Below are positions 37,169-46,322 of a stretch of DNA of 64,000 bases, piece after piece. This DNA is from Paenibacillus gorillae. GTDB lineage: Bacteria > Bacillota > Bacilli > Paenibacillales > Paenibacillaceae. Location of the stretch: contig NZ_CBVJ010000044.1 in the NCBI RefSeq assembly GCF_000513275.1, positions 24,188-88,187 of the forward strand, read 5' to 3'. The translations under genes and the position numbers were made by a program. A model generated the notes under the pieces. That model was not told the origin of the DNA. It did not search any database and saw nothing but the letters and a program-made list of their open reading frames with translations. The stretch's first letter is position 1. Each line of letters begins with the position of its first letter.

Positions 37169-38328
37169 TTAATCGCATACCGGTACAGGAAGCTGAGCTT
37201 CGATGCCCAAGACGCGGTAATAGATTTCTTCATATTCTGTCGTAATTTTATCATTGCAAAATTCATATCTGGCGCGCTGAATACACGCTTCCTTGAAACT
37301 CGCGTGCAACTGCTCGTCAGAAAGCAGACGAACGGCATAACCAGCCATTCCTTCTACGTCTCCGATCGGACATAAGTAGCCGGTCTCACCGTGCGTAACG
37401 AGCTCTGGGATACCTCCCGCTGTCGAGCCGATTGTCGGAACGCCGCAGGCCATCGCTTCCAGAGCGACCAGTCCGAAGCTTTCCTTCTCCGAAGGAAGCA
37501 GCAGCAAATCGGCAATGGAAATGACCTGAGCGACATCTTCCTGTTTCCCAAGAAAGTGCACACGGTCCTCCAGCCCCATTTGCGTAATCCGGCATTGGAT
37601 CTTGGACAGCTCCGGTCCTTCACCGACAAGAAGCAGCTTCGCAGGCATACGTGCTGCAACCTTTTCGAATATTTCAACCACATCTCCAACCCGCTTCACC
37701 GGACGGAAGTTGGAAATATGCATAAGCACTTTCTCGTGCGGCGCTGCGTAATCCGCCCGGAGCGATGCCGCTTCGCGCGGATAATAGATACGCTTGTCGA
37801 CGAAATTATACGTAAGATCAATCGCTTTAGTAATATCGAGCAGCGATCTCGTCTCATTAATCAAATCTTGGGACACTGCCGTAACGGCATCGCTTTGGTT
37901 AATGGCAAGACGAATGAGATCCTTCAGCGACTCATCTTGCGCAAGTACCGTAATATGGTGCCATGCAGCGTTGTAACAGTTTTCAAGTCATCTCCTACCA
38001 TTTGCTTAGCCAAATGAGCGCAGACAGCATGGGGAACGGCATAATGAACGTGAAGAAGATCCAGCTTTTCCCTTTTGGCGATTTGAGCCATCTTGCTTGC
38101 TAATGCCAAGTCGTAAGGCGGATATCTGAACACGTAGTAATCATTGACTTCAACTTCATGATAAAAAATATTTTTATGAAATTTACCGAGCCGGAACGGA
38201 ATGCTATGCGTAATAAAATGAATTTCATGGCCGCGTTCGGCCATCAATTTGCCCAGTTCGGTGGCGACGACGCCCGAGCCTCCCAGGGTCGGATAACAGG
38301 TTATTCCAATTTTCAACTTTCGCGCCAC
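37169..38328 (-). pseudogene. bshA: Bacillithiol glycosyltransferase BshA, one frameshift
   Basis: BshA joins UDP-GlcNAc to L-malate, the first step of bacillithiol synthesis. The N-terminal half (GTG at 38328, GGAGG upstream) has [35 protein letters not shown] and [10 protein letters not shown]. The C-terminal half has HISNFRPVKRV, LLVGEGPEL and LLPSEKESFGLVALEAMACG. They break at HGT[D]ITVLAQDE: one base seems to be missing at about 37956-37957. Adding it gives 386 residues, the normal size. This is the only indel in the window outside a mononucleotide run, so real inactivation cannot be excluded. bshB1 lies just upstream. Confidence 0.88.
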
Positions 38329-38422
38329 TTTGTCGCACCTCCGTTTTCACATGTTGCCTTACATTGTATATTTTATTATTCGTTATAATATGCCGCGTTA
38401 TCAAGCCCCCAAGGCTTGGAAG

Positions 38423-39115
38423 CTAGAACAAATCGACGGCGAATGGTTGTTTAATTGCGAAGCCTTCCCCATATTTCCAGCCCTTTGTTTGCCCGAGAAG
38501 CAAATCTCGCGCCGCCACCCGCTCAATATAGCGGTCGGTAAGAGGAGTTGCCACCCGGTCGCCTTCAGCGGCAGATTGAAATTGCGAACGATAGGCGCTG
38601 AGAGAAGCCAGCTTCGCATCATAGTAATCGGACACATCTATGGCTAGCGATACTTCATCCACATCATTTATGTAGTAATAAATCAATTGCTGCACCTGTA
38701 CGGCAGGAAGCTCCGGCATATAGCGGCGAAGCTTGGCATTGAATACTGCTTCTTCGACGATTTTACTGCAAGCAATATGATCGGGATGACGGTCTACACC
38801 GTATGGGGCAAATACGATACGCGGCCTCGCGCGCCGAATTTCAGCCACTACCGCGTCAATATGATCGCGAGACAAAGTTAAACCACGATCAGGCAGCCCT
38901 AAATTGGTACGCGAAGCTAAGCCAAGCACCGAGGAAGCTTCTTCCGCTTCCTGCAGCCTTAGCTCAACTGTACCGTTGGATGACATTTCAGCCTTCGTGA
39001 GATCACATATGCCAACGCGCAGACCGGCTGCCGTATGTTTAGCGATCGTACCGCCCATTCCAATCTCCGCATCGTCGGCATGCGCTCCAAAGATAAGAAT
39101 ATCAAGCTGTGTCAT
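38423..39115 (-). CDS. bshB1: Bacillithiol biosynthesis deacetylase BshB1
   Basis: This 230-residue LmbE-like zinc deacetylase removes the acetyl group from GlcNAc-malate. The zinc motifs are FGAHADDAEIGMGGT and RHPDHIACSK, and NLGLPDRGL is also typical. The ending FAIKQPFAVDLF is close to Bacillus BshB1. The ATG shares its first base with the stop of mgsA. Confidence 0.95.
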   Translation of the reverse strand: MTQLDILIFGAHADDAEIGMGGTIAKHTAAGLRVGICDLTKAEMSSNGTVELRLQEAEEASSVLGLASRTNLGLPDRGLTLSRDHIDAVVAEIRRARPRIVFAPYGVDRHPDHIACSKIVEEAVFNAKLRRYMPELPAVQVQQLIYYYINDVDEVSLAIDVSDYYDAKLASLSAYRSQFQSAAEGDRVATPLTDRYIERVAARDLLLGQTKGWKYGEGFAIKQPFAVDLF

Positions 39116-39537
39116 TAGACCGGCTCTCCCGGCTTATATTTATGTACCAGTTCACGCCAGCCGAAATCGCCCCGCTCCAGTGCTTTAACAAGCAGCTCAG
39201 CTGTTGCAACGTTTGTGGCTACAGGAATGCCCTGAACGTCACACAGACGCAATAAAGCGATAATATCCGGCTCGTGCGGCTGTGCCATCAACGGATCGCG
39301 CAGGAAGATGATGAAGTCCATTTCATTTTGTGCCACCAAAGCGCCAATCTGCTGGTCGCCTCCCAGAGGTCCTGACATGAAACGGTGAATGCTTAGCTTC
39401 GTCTGCTCCATAATGCGCGTACCGGTCGTACCGGTCGAATAAAGACGATGAGGCGAGAAAACATGCTCATATGCGATTACGAAATTGACCATTTCCTCTT
39501 TTTTACGGTCATGAGCGATAAATGCAATGTTTAACAC
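39115..39537 (-). CDS. mgsA: Methylglyoxal synthase
   Basis: This 140-residue enzyme turns dihydroxyacetone phosphate into methylglyoxal. Motifs are [14 protein letters not shown], the phosphate-binding [25 protein letters not shown], and the catalytic Asp in [15 protein letters not shown]. It is coupled to bshB1 by a one-base overlap, which makes sense because bacillithiol detoxifies methylglyoxal. The same order occurs in Bacillus. Confidence 0.97.
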   Translation of the reverse strand: MLNIAFIAHDRKKEEMVNFVIAYEHVFSPHRLYSTGTTGTRIMEQTKLSIHRFMSGPLGGDQQIGALVAQNEMDFIIFLRDPLMAQPHEPDIIALLRLCDVQGIPVATNVATAELLVKALERGDFGWRELVHKYKPGEPV

Positions 39538-39568
39538 GATGCTGTTCTCCTCTCTAACTGCTGCTTTA

Positions 39569-40369
39569 TTAATCCATTAAATGCTCAAAGCCATAAATTA
39601 AACCGCTGTAGTTCATAATTTTTTTAATCGCAACATTCACGCCCGGCATATAGCCTGCGCGATCGTACGAATCATGTCGAATTTTGAGCGTTTGCCCGTA
39701 ACCGCCGAACACGACTTCCTGCTGGGCGAATACGCCTGGCAATCTTACGCTATGTATACGGAAGCCATTGTAGTAACCGCCGCGGGCCCCTTCAATGATC
39801 TCATGCTCGTTCGGATTGCCCTGACGAAGCTCCCCGCGCGCTTGCGAGATTAACTCCGCCGTTTTGATCGAGGTTCCAGACGGGGCGTCCAGCTTCTGGT
39901 CGCCATGATATTCGATAATTTCGACATGAGGCATATATTTGGAGGCTTCCGCCGCAAATTTCATCATCAAGATAGCGCCAATCGAGAAGTTAGGAGCGAT
40001 CAATGCGCCTAGCCCTTTCTCCTGGCTGAGCTTGTCCAGCTCTTCGATTTGTTCTGGAGTAAAGCCAGTCGTGCCTGCAATTGGACGAACGCCATGCTCA
40101 ATTGCTGTCTTGGTGTTGCTGTAGGCTACTTGAGGCACGGTGAAATCGACAAGCACATCGGCTTTAGCGCTGCTTAACGCTTCTTCCAAAGTCTTGCTGG
40201 CGATGACGCCGGTATTGCCTTTGCCTGCAAATATACCGGCGTCGACAGCGCCTGCTGAAGGAGCGACAGCGGCGACGAGCTCCAGCGTCTCATCCTCCAG
40301 CACCATTTTTACAACCTCGCGGCCCATTCTTCCATTTGCTCCTGCAACCGCTACTCTAATCTTTTCCAT
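39569..40369 (-). CDS. dapB: 4-hydroxy-tetrahydrodipicolinate reductase
   Basis: This 266-residue enzyme of lysine and diaminopimelate synthesis also feeds dipicolinate for spores. Motifs are [52 protein letters not shown], and the catalytic [18 protein letters not shown] (His and Lys). I use ATG 40369 with AGGTG 6 bases upstream; a GTG at 40378 is in frame. Confidence 0.96.
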   Translation of the reverse strand: MEKIRVAVAGANGRMGREVVKMVLEDETLELVAAVAPSAGAVDAGIFAGKGNTGVIASKTLEEALSSAKADVLVDFTVPQVAYSNTKTAIEHGVRPIAGTTGFTPEQIEELDKLSQEKGLGALIAPNFSIGAILMMKFAAEASKYMPHVEIIEYHGDQKLDAPSGTSIKTAELISQARGELRQGNPNEHEIIEGARGGYYNGFRIHSVRLPGVFAQQEVVFGGYGQTLKIRHDSYDRAGYMPGVNVAIKKIMNYSGLIYGFEHLMD

Positions 40370-40374
40370 TGCAT

Positions 40375-40920
40375 TCACCTGTTCCTTTTCCGATATCTTT
40401 CCTTAATCCGGTCGCGAAGCGAACGCCGTTTCCGGTTCACATCTGCGAATAAACGCCGTGCTGCAGAGTGGCCCGGATCGATCCGGATCGCTTCCCGGGC
40501 ATTTATGGCTGCCGCATCCAGATCGCCGATTTCGGCATAGAGCATTGCCATAAGAAAAAAAGCTTCGAAGCTTAGCGGGTCCTTCTCCGCCGCTTGCCGC
40601 AGCAAAGTCAAAGCTTCTGCATGAAGCGGCGGTATCGCTTTAATGAACTGCTCGGCGGCAATAACATCAAGCTTCGCTTCAATCGTCTGCAAATAAAATT
40701 CGTATTCCGGATGGCTACCGTCAAGCTCGACGGCCAGCATCGCATAACGATGCGCCTTGCTCCATTTTCCGCTTCGAGAACAAGAAATCGCACACTTATA
40801 ATGATAACTGGCATTGCCGGGGTCAGCCGCAATCGCCTGCTCGAACCATTCGATCGCTTGCTCGAAATCACTGTTCAGAATATGCTCATACGCCTTTTTC
40901 ACACAGCTTTCGCCGTCCAT
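40375..40920 (-). CDS. TPR-repeat protein
   Basis: This 181-residue protein has three to four tetratricopeptide units: FEQAIEWFEQAIAADPGNA, KWSKAHRYAMLAVELDGSH, EALTLLRQAAEKDPLSFEAFFL and DLDAAAINAREAIRIDPGHS. A very basic C-terminal tail follows (KRRSLRDRIKERYRKRNR). ATG 40920 has AAGGAGG 8 bases upstream. TPR arrays bind partner proteins; the basic tail might touch nucleic acid or membrane (inference). It ends just before dapB. Confidence 0.85.
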   Translation of the reverse strand: MDGESCVKKAYEHILNSDFEQAIEWFEQAIAADPGNASYHYKCAISCSRSGKWSKAHRYAMLAVELDGSHPEYEFYLQTIEAKLDVIAAEQFIKAIPPLHAEALTLLRQAAEKDPLSFEAFFLMAMLYAEIGDLDAAAINAREAIRIDPGHSAARRLFADVNRKRRSLRDRIKERYRKRNR

Positions 40921-40974
40921 CTGCCCATCCTCCTTGTACACAGGGTGATGGTACAGCATATGTATAGAGGCAGT

Positions 40975-41310
40975 CTACTGTTCAGCGTTTTTTCTCGTCC
41001 ACCGGTCCGCGTCCCGCGTATTGAATTTATCCATAACTTTATTATGAGCTTCCGTCAGGTCAATGCCCAACGAATTGGCGAAGCAAGATAAAATAAATAA
41101 AATGTCGCCAAGCTCCATCTCCACCGAATTATCGGCTTCATCGGCCTTCTTCGGCTTTTCCCCGTAGAAATGGTTGACCTCGCGGGCGAGTTCTCCAACT
41201 TCTTCGCTCATTCTGGCCATTAAAGCAAGCGGGCTGAAATAGCCTTCTTTGAATTGGGAAATATATGCATCCACTTCACGCTGAATGTCAGCTAACGATT
41301 TTTCAGTCAT
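40975..41310 (-). CDS. MazG-like nucleotide pyrophosphohydrolase (YpjD-like)
   Basis: This 111-residue single MazG domain would hydrolyse (d)NTPs to monophosphates. The metal-binding residues are in SEEVGELAREVNH and VEMELGDILFILSCFAN (ExxE..ExxD pattern). The position, directly upstream of the dapB group, matches Bacillus ypjD. The substrate is unknown. Confidence 0.9.
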   Translation of the reverse strand: MTEKSLADIQREVDAYISQFKEGYFSPLALMARMSEEVGELAREVNHFYGEKPKKADEADNSVEMELGDILFILSCFANSLGIDLTEAHNKVMDKFNTRDADRWTRKNAEQ

Positions 41311-41339
41311 TCACGTCGATCCCTCTCCGCTATTCTCAA

Positions 41340-41362
41340 CAACATATAACAATTCATATGTT
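41340..41362. promoter_or_regulatory. Dyad between ypjD-like and YitT genes
   Basis: AACATAT and ATATGTT are separated by 8 bases in the divergent intergenic region. An operator is possible; no regulator is assigned. Confidence 0.3.
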
Positions 41363-41458
41363 AACGTATCGAGACGATGAAAACAATGTTTTTTGAGATA
41401 GCTTGATTTGAGCCATACTATCAATTATATGTCATAACCGGCGAAAAGGAGCCTATTT

Positions 41459-42325
41459 ATGCTGCGTAAAATGACTGCCCAATTACAAATTATTATCCCT
41501 ATAATGATTGGTACCGCCATCTATGCGTTTGGACTGCATTATTTCGTCATCCCCAACCAGTTGACTGAAGGGGGCGTGACAGGCATCGCCGTTCTGCTCA
41601 ACTATGCGCTCGGCTGGCCACTGTCACTATCTACACTGCTTCTGAACATCCCTTTGTTTATCGTTGGCTGGAGAACGCTAAGCCGTCAGGAAATGGCTTA
41701 CACCGTCGTGGGCGTCGGCTCGTTATCGCTCTTTCTCGCTTTGCTTGAACGATTGATTCATAAAGGATGGCTCGTTCCGTTTCATACCTCTCAGGACTAT
41801 ATACTAGCGGCTCTCTACGCTGGTGTGACCTTGGGAACCGGACTCGGCATCGTATTTCGCTTCGGCGGAACGACCGGCGGTGTCGATATTATCGCCCGGT
41901 TGGCTACACGTAAAAAAACGTTCAGTATGGGGCAGGTTATATTGGGCTTTGACGCGATCATTATCGGCGCGGCGCTCCTGTACATTCCGACTGTAAAAGT
42001 ACTGTACACGCTCGTTGCCGTATTCGTCGCCTCCAGGTTGATCGACTTCATACAAGACGGAGCCTATTCCGCCAAGGCGTTCACAATCATAACCGATCAC
42101 GGCACAGCCATGGCCGATCGTATTGCGCAAGAGCTCGAACGCGGCGTTACATTAATGCCTGCAAAGGGAGCTTTCTCCGGACATGCAAAAGAGGTCGTAT
42201 ACTGCGTCGTTCAAAGGCAGGAAATGCGCCGTTTGAAATCGATCATCCGCAGTATCGACCCCCGGTCCTTTACCGTCATCAGTGAAGTGCATGATGTGCT
42301 AGGAGAAGGCTTTAAGGAAGACTAA
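41459..42325 (+). CDS. YitT-family membrane protein (YpjC-like)
   Basis: This 288-residue protein has five to six membrane segments in the first 190 residues, with YitT signatures FVIPNQLTEGGVTGIAVLL, LGTGLGIVFRFGGTTGGVDIIAR and FDAIIIGAALLYI. A DUF2179 domain follows at the C-terminus (AFTIITDHGTAMADRIAQEL, KEVVYCVVQRQEMRRLKSII). The start has AAAAGGAG upstream. It is divergent from the ypjD-like gene. Function in the family is not established; transport or signalling has been suggested. Confidence 0.88.
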   Translation: MLRKMTAQLQIIIPIMIGTAIYAFGLHYFVIPNQLTEGGVTGIAVLLNYALGWPLSLSTLLLNIPLFIVGWRTLSRQEMAYTVVGVGSLSLFLALLERLIHKGWLVPFHTSQDYILAALYAGVTLGTGLGIVFRFGGTTGGVDIIARLATRKKTFSMGQVILGFDAIIIGAALLYIPTVKVLYTLVAVFVASRLIDFIQDGAYSAKAFTIITDHGTAMADRIAQELERGVTLMPAKGAFSGHAKEVVYCVVQRQEMRRLKSIIRSIDPRSFTVISEVHDVLGEGFKED

Positions 42326-42354
42326 ACAATACCCGTATACGTTAAGTAAATCCG

Positions 42355-43221
42355 CTACAGCTTTTTCACTCCATAAGGCACATGTCTGTATTTCTTCCAT
42401 GCTGTATAGGTAAGCGCCCCCGTGATAATGGCTCCCAGCAGAAGGCTCCAGGTAATCGGATTAGCGGCGGCAGGCGGTGCGAATACAGGCTCGTCATTAG
42501 CTGCAAGCCGGTCGGCAAATAAATTAGCCAATGCGGATTGCAAGTCGAGGATCGAATCGCCTGTCCAATCCTGCTTCGTCTGTCCTTTCATTCCCGCCTC
42601 CAGCAGCACATTCGTATATTTCATTCTCTCTTTAAGCTCCGTAATTCTTTCGTTTGGCCGCTGCATGGCTGCAGCCGCTTCAATTTTGGACAAATGATCG
42701 GTAAAACTGTGCATCGCCGCCCTTGCCGCTACCGCTCCATCCCCGGTCTGCCGGTTCCAAGCCTGATTGACTCTGCGCAAATCTTCCAGCATCACTTTCT
42801 CGTATTGAAGCCATAATGCATGCTGCGGGCGCAGTAAAGCATCCGTTGTCAAATGGATACGCGCCGACGCAATGAGCCAATCCGTTGTCGGTTTACCGCT
42901 TCGCAGCGTCGTTTCAACAGACTGCACACTTTCCTCTAATAGACGCCAGCCTGCCGTTTGCCCGAAACGGTGCAGCTCGTCCTTTTTCATCTGTCTCTTA
43001 AGCTGCTGCGCATATTTAAATCCCGCCTGGCGGTTGTTCGTATAAGCGGCTTCGTACAAATAATCGGCCGTTTCGTCCAGCTTCAACAACTCTTGCTTGA
43101 CAGCGGTCGTATAGTCAACTGCCCGAATGGACGCGGGCGCAGCAAAAACAGACGTTACGGAACCGATCGTCATGGCGATACAGAACAGCATAGGTATGAC
43201 GATACGTATCTTCATGAACAT
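42355..43221 (-). CDS. ypjB: Sporulation protein YpjB
   Basis: This protein of about 288 residues has a signal peptide (FMKIRIVIPMLFCIAMTIG), an outside helical domain, and a C-terminal membrane segment (ITWSLLLGAIITGALTYTA) with a short basic tail. It matches YpjB by the tail layout and by position next to ypjA and qcr genes. Met codons occur at 43227, 43221 and 43215; 43221 is chosen because GGGGGG lies 6 bases upstream. The ribosome site and start are buried in a 48-base hairpin (see 43217-43264). Confidence 0.82.
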   Translation of the reverse strand: MFMKIRIVIPMLFCIAMTIGSVTSVFAAPASIRAVDYTTAVKQELLKLDETADYLYEAAYTNNRQAGFKYAQQLKRQMKKDELHRFGQTAGWRLLEESVQSVETTLRSGKPTTDWLIASARIHLTTDALLRPQHALWLQYEKVMLEDLRRVNQAWNRQTGDGAVAARAAMHSFTDHLSKIEAAAAMQRPNERITELKERMKYTNVLLEAGMKGQTKQDWTGDSILDLQSALANLFADRLAANDEPVFAPPAAANPITWSLLLGAIITGALTYTAWKKYRHVPYGVKKL

Positions 43222-43264
43222 GGACATCCCCCCATAGAAGACTCTATGAGGGGATGTCCATGTT
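43217..43264 (-). promoter_or_regulatory. Long hairpin covering the ypjB ribosome site and start
   Basis: Arms of about 21 bases, starting CATGGACATCCCC, pair with one mismatch around a loop of about 6 bases. The structure runs from the ypjA stop codon to the ypjB ATG. No T run follows, so translational control or mRNA processing is more likely than termination. Confidence 0.7.
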
Positions 43265-43896
43265 TATACCTGTTTTCTTGCTCTTAGCGCCAGCCAGCCG
43301 ACGATAAAGCTGAATATCGACAAGCAATAGGTAAACAGCTCGACCTGCGGCAAGTCATCCATCAATACCTCTGCCAGCCAAGGGAACACGCCAAATTGAT
43401 AATCCACCGTATCGTTCAGAAGCAGCCATAACGTTCCGATGAATGCGGCAATGCCTCCGGCCCTCATGAATCTCGCGTAAAGCAGTACTTCCAGTGCCAT
43501 GCCAAGATGGGAGATGCTGAGCATCCCATGCTGCCAATTGAGCGGATCACCTTGCCAGCCGCCAGCTACGATCATCGCTACGGCCCAAATGCCATATTTG
43601 ACTGAGGTAACGACAGCCAATCCTTCGATGATCATCCGGGTGCCGTTAATCCATTTGGACGATGATTTAGGCGGGAACAAGAAATAAAGCAGCACTAGCG
43701 TGAAAAACAAGCTGGCCGTCGGGCTGTCCGGCACGAATACGATCTGCCAAAGCGGATTATGCGCCAGTGTATCCTCCAACTGATTGCCGTACCAAATATA
43801 ACCGTAAATCGTGCCAAGCAGATTCACGACAAACAACAGCCACAGCATCCCCCGGTTCATGAGAAAAGAGCGGCTCCAAAACCATGATAGATTCAC
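43264..43896 (-). CDS. ypjA: DUF1405 membrane protein YpjA
   Basis: This 210-residue protein has about six membrane segments, beginning LWLLFVVNLLGTIYGYIWYG. Family features are FVPDSPTASLFFTLVL, GTLWLLLNDTVDYQFGVFPW and FSFIVGWLALR. It sits between qcrC and ypjB as in Bacillus. Its function is unknown. Confidence 0.9.
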   Translation of the reverse strand: MNLSWFWSRSFLMNRGMLWLLFVVNLLGTIYGYIWYGNQLEDTLAHNPLWQIVFVPDSPTASLFFTLVLLYFLFPPKSSSKWINGTRMIIEGLAVVTSVKYGIWAVAMIVAGGWQGDPLNWQHGMLSISHLGMALEVLLYARFMRAGGIAAFIGTLWLLLNDTVDYQFGVFPWLAEVLMDDLPQVELFTYCLSIFSFIVGWLALRARKQV

Positions 43897-43935
43897 GTCG
43901 TACTCTCCCTTTGCATAAGCTCTGTAAAAATTCGA

Positions 43936-43969
43936 GAAAAAACCTGACCGCAGATACGATCAGGTTTTT
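43936..43969 (-). terminator. Terminator after qcrC
   Basis: AAAAACCTGA/TCAGGTTTTT surrounds a 12-base loop. On the minus strand it follows the qcrC stop by 15 bases and ends in TTTTTT. Confidence 0.85.
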
Positions 43970-43983
43970 CGAAATTGCAGCTA

Positions 43984-44856
43984 TTATTTGGCTGGAGCCT
44001 TTTGTTTAGCAAGCCAAGTTGTCAATTGATCGATTTCTTCAGCTGACAATTTGCTGCCGAATTCAGGCATGCCTCCGCTTTTACCGTTCGTAACGATTTC
44101 GACGAGTTCTTCTTTCGAATACTTGTCACCTACGCCAGTTAAAGCTGGGAAGCTTCCTTGACCTTTCAAGTCAGTCGCATGACAACCGATACATTGCGCC
44201 TTTACGATGTCCATTGCAGGATCTTTCGCATCAACGATAGCTACTGGGGCAGCCGGTTTTTTCACCGTACTAGGCGGCTCTTGACCCTTTTCAACTGCTT
44301 CACGCGCCTTCTCTTCCCGAACGTGATGCTCTGGAATCGTATTCGTAATTTCAAGCTGATGCGTGTAGTGACTCCATGAAATGACGGTCAGATACACAAC
44401 GGCAATCAGTGAAAGGAACATAAGCGATGAAGCGATCGGACGGCGGTAGAAGCGGCGTTCCTTGCCTGTATCCAGGAAAGGAGCGAGCAGCAGGCCTCCG
44501 AAGAGAACAGCCGGAATGCCCATCGTACCGAGTACGATATAGTCTTGCGATACATATGGATATTTCAAAAATTGATACAAGAACAAGAAGTACCAGTCCG
44601 GCATCGGAATGAAAGATGCGTTCGTAGGATCTGCAGGGTAGCCAAGCGGTGCCGGCTCTGCAATCGTCCATACGAGGAAGCCCACGAGAACTACGCAGCC
44701 AACCATCCATTCCTTAAGCAAGAAGTTCGGGATGAACGCTTCCGATTTACCGGGGTAGGACGTATAGTCAGGCGGAATTTGAACGCCTGCGCCCTTCTTT
44801 ACACGAGAGTCGCCAACATAAACGACCTTCTCGTTTGATTTATGACCATGCGCCAT
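43984..44856 (-). CDS. qcrC: Menaquinol:cytochrome c reductase, cytochrome b/c subunit
   Basis: This 290-residue subunit of the bc-type complex has an N-terminal subunit-IV-like part with three membrane segments (WMVGCVVLVGFLVWT, YIVLGTMGIPAVLFGGLLLA, SLMFLSLIAVVYLTVI). An outside domain contains one c-haem site CIGCH at QCIGCHATDLKGQGSFPAL. The axial Met is probably in GMPEFGSKLSAEEI. A Pro/Lys/Ala linker joins the two. It passes electrons from QcrB/QcrA to cytochrome c or oxidase. It is last in qcrABC. Confidence 0.96.
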   Translation of the reverse strand: MAHGHKSNEKVVYVGDSRVKKGAGVQIPPDYTSYPGKSEAFIPNFLLKEWMVGCVVLVGFLVWTIAEPAPLGYPADPTNASFIPMPDWYFLFLYQFLKYPYVSQDYIVLGTMGIPAVLFGGLLLAPFLDTGKERRFYRRPIASSLMFLSLIAVVYLTVISWSHYTHQLEITNTIPEHHVREEKAREAVEKGQEPPSTVKKPAAPVAIVDAKDPAMDIVKAQCIGCHATDLKGQGSFPALTGVGDKYSKEELVEIVTNGKSGGMPEFGSKLSAEEIDQLTTWLAKQKAPAK

Positions 44857-44874
44857 AATTAGTCCTCCCTTCGC

Positions 44875-45546
44875 TTAAAGTGGTCCCGAGATGCCTTGCT
44901 TCCGAATCATCAAGAAGTGAGCCGCAAGCATAGCGATCAGCGCGCCAGGCAAGAAGAATACGTGAATCGCGAAGAAGCGAGTCAACGTCTGCGCGCCTAC
45001 GATATCGCCGCCATACAGGAATTGCGCGATATAAGGACCGATGTAAGGAACTGATTCCGCAATTTGAACGCCGACTTTAGTCGCGAAGTAAGCTTTGTTG
45101 TCCCAAGGCAACAGGTAGCCTGTAAAGCCAAGACCCAACATAATGAAGAAAATCAGCATCCCTACAACCCAGTTCATTTCGCGCGGCGCTTTGTAGGAGC
45201 CGGTGAAGAATACACGCAAGGTATGTAAGAACATCATAACGATAACTAAGCTTGCCCCAAAATGGTGCATGCCGCGAACGATTCCGCCGAATGCAACTTT
45301 ATGGTTCAAATAGTCAACGCTTGCATAAGCATTGAGGATATCCGGTACGTAGTACATCGTCAAGAACATGCCGGACAAAATTTGAATTACGGTAATAAAG
45401 AACGTCAAGCCGCCAAAGCAATAAACGAAGGCGGAGAAGTGATGTGCGGGGTTAACGTGCTCAGGCACCTCGTGATCCGCGACATCCCGCCATAGCGGCG
45501 TAATATCAAGACGCTCGTCAATCCAGTTGTAAACGTTTTTAAACAT
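44875..45546 (-). CDS. qcrB: Menaquinol:cytochrome c reductase, cytochrome b subunit
   Basis: This 223-residue cytochrome b6-type subunit has four membrane helices with haem-ligating His pairs. They lie in RGMHHFGASLVIVMMFLHTLRV and in FFAIHVFFLPGALIAMLAAHF. FTGYLLPWDNKAYFATKV near the quinol site is conserved. It lies between qcrA and qcrC with short gaps. Confidence 0.97.
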   Translation of the reverse strand: MFKNVYNWIDERLDITPLWRDVADHEVPEHVNPAHHFSAFVYCFGGLTFFITVIQILSGMFLTMYYVPDILNAYASVDYLNHKVAFGGIVRGMHHFGASLVIVMMFLHTLRVFFTGSYKAPREMNWVVGMLIFFIMLGLGFTGYLLPWDNKAYFATKVGVQIAESVPYIGPYIAQFLYGGDIVGAQTLTRFFAIHVFFLPGALIAMLAAHFLMIRKQGISGPL

Positions 45547-45561
45547 CTGAAATACGCCCTC

Positions 45562-46092
45562 CTATACTCGTGAATTCGCTTTAATTGGACCTACGTACAC
45601 CGTTCCGTCTTCAACCTTCACTTCATACTCATCTAGCGGATTCGGGGCTACGGTAATGTTCTTACCGTCCTTCGTATATCGCGCGTCGTGGCATGGGCAA
45701 TCATATTCATTCTTGCCTTTCGTATTCCAACCGATTGTACAGCCCAAGTGCTTACATACCGGCGAAAGTGCGAAAATCTCTCCGTTCGCATCTTTGGAAA
45801 TCCAAGCTGCGAGCTCCGGATCACTTACGTACCAGCCATCGACCTGATGAATTTGGAACTTAAATTCTTGCGGTTCATTCGTAATTTTTGATGCCTCTAC
45901 TACTTTAACCCAAGTACCTTCGCCCTTTTTTTCTAACAGCGGGTCCACTGCAAAACGGACCATTGGCAAAACCGCGCCGCCCATCATAAATGCAGTCGTA
46001 CCACCGAGCGTATACGACAAAAATTGACGCCGGGACATCTCTTTACGCTGAACCGGACGATGCGCGGTCTCGTGATGTTCGTGGTTACTCAT
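45562..46092 (-). CDS. qcrA: Menaquinol:cytochrome c reductase, Rieske iron-sulphur subunit
   Basis: This 176-residue subunit begins with a His-rich cytoplasmic tail, then a twin-arginine-like SRRQFLSYTLGG and one membrane anchor. The Rieske domain has both cluster motifs: CKHLGC and CPCHDARY. ATG 46092 (GGGGG about 11 bases upstream) gives the family length; the frame extends to 46149. It is first in qcrABC and is preceded by a good promoter. Confidence 0.96.
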   Translation of the reverse strand: MSNHEHHETAHRPVQRKEMSRRQFLSYTLGGTTAFMMGGAVLPMVRFAVDPLLEKKGEGTWVKVVEASKITNEPQEFKFQIHQVDGWYVSDPELAAWISKDANGEIFALSPVCKHLGCTIGWNTKGKNEYDCPCHDARYTKDGKNITVAPNPLDEYEVKVEDGTVYVGPIKANSRV

Positions 46093-46170
46093 CTTCTGTT
46101 CTACCCCCTTTGCCAACCATTTCTCGTGTTTTACCCATCGATAAAACACATGACGAACTAGGACATAACT

Positions 46171-46199
46171 ATAATAGCCTAGGTGCTTGGGAGCGTCAA
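46171..46199 (-). promoter_or_regulatory. Sigma-A-type promoter of qcrABC
   Basis: TTGACG (46194-46199) and TATTAT (46171-46176) on the minus strand are separated by exactly 17 bases, about 80 bases before the qcrA start. Confidence 0.75.
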
Positions 46200-46250
46200 G
46201 AATATGGCTGGAGATTTGTTTACCTATAAAATGTCGTTCATAAATTTGTT

Positions 46251-46270
46251 GTCAAATTGTCACATTTGAC
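46251..46270. promoter_or_regulatory. Dyad upstream of the qcrA promoter
   Basis: The perfect arms GTCAAAT-N6-ATTTGAC lie about 52 bases upstream of the qcrA -35 box, a position that suits an activator. No specific regulator matches by eye. Confidence 0.45.
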
Positions 46271-46322
46271 CTTGTATGCCATATGTTTTCCCCAAAAGCC
46301 TATTTTATTATACAAATCTTAT

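Noticed and set aside
37169..38328. Two separate short glycosyltransferase genes
   Set aside because: The two pieces join into one BshA of normal length with a single added base, and no start or ribosome site fits the second piece.
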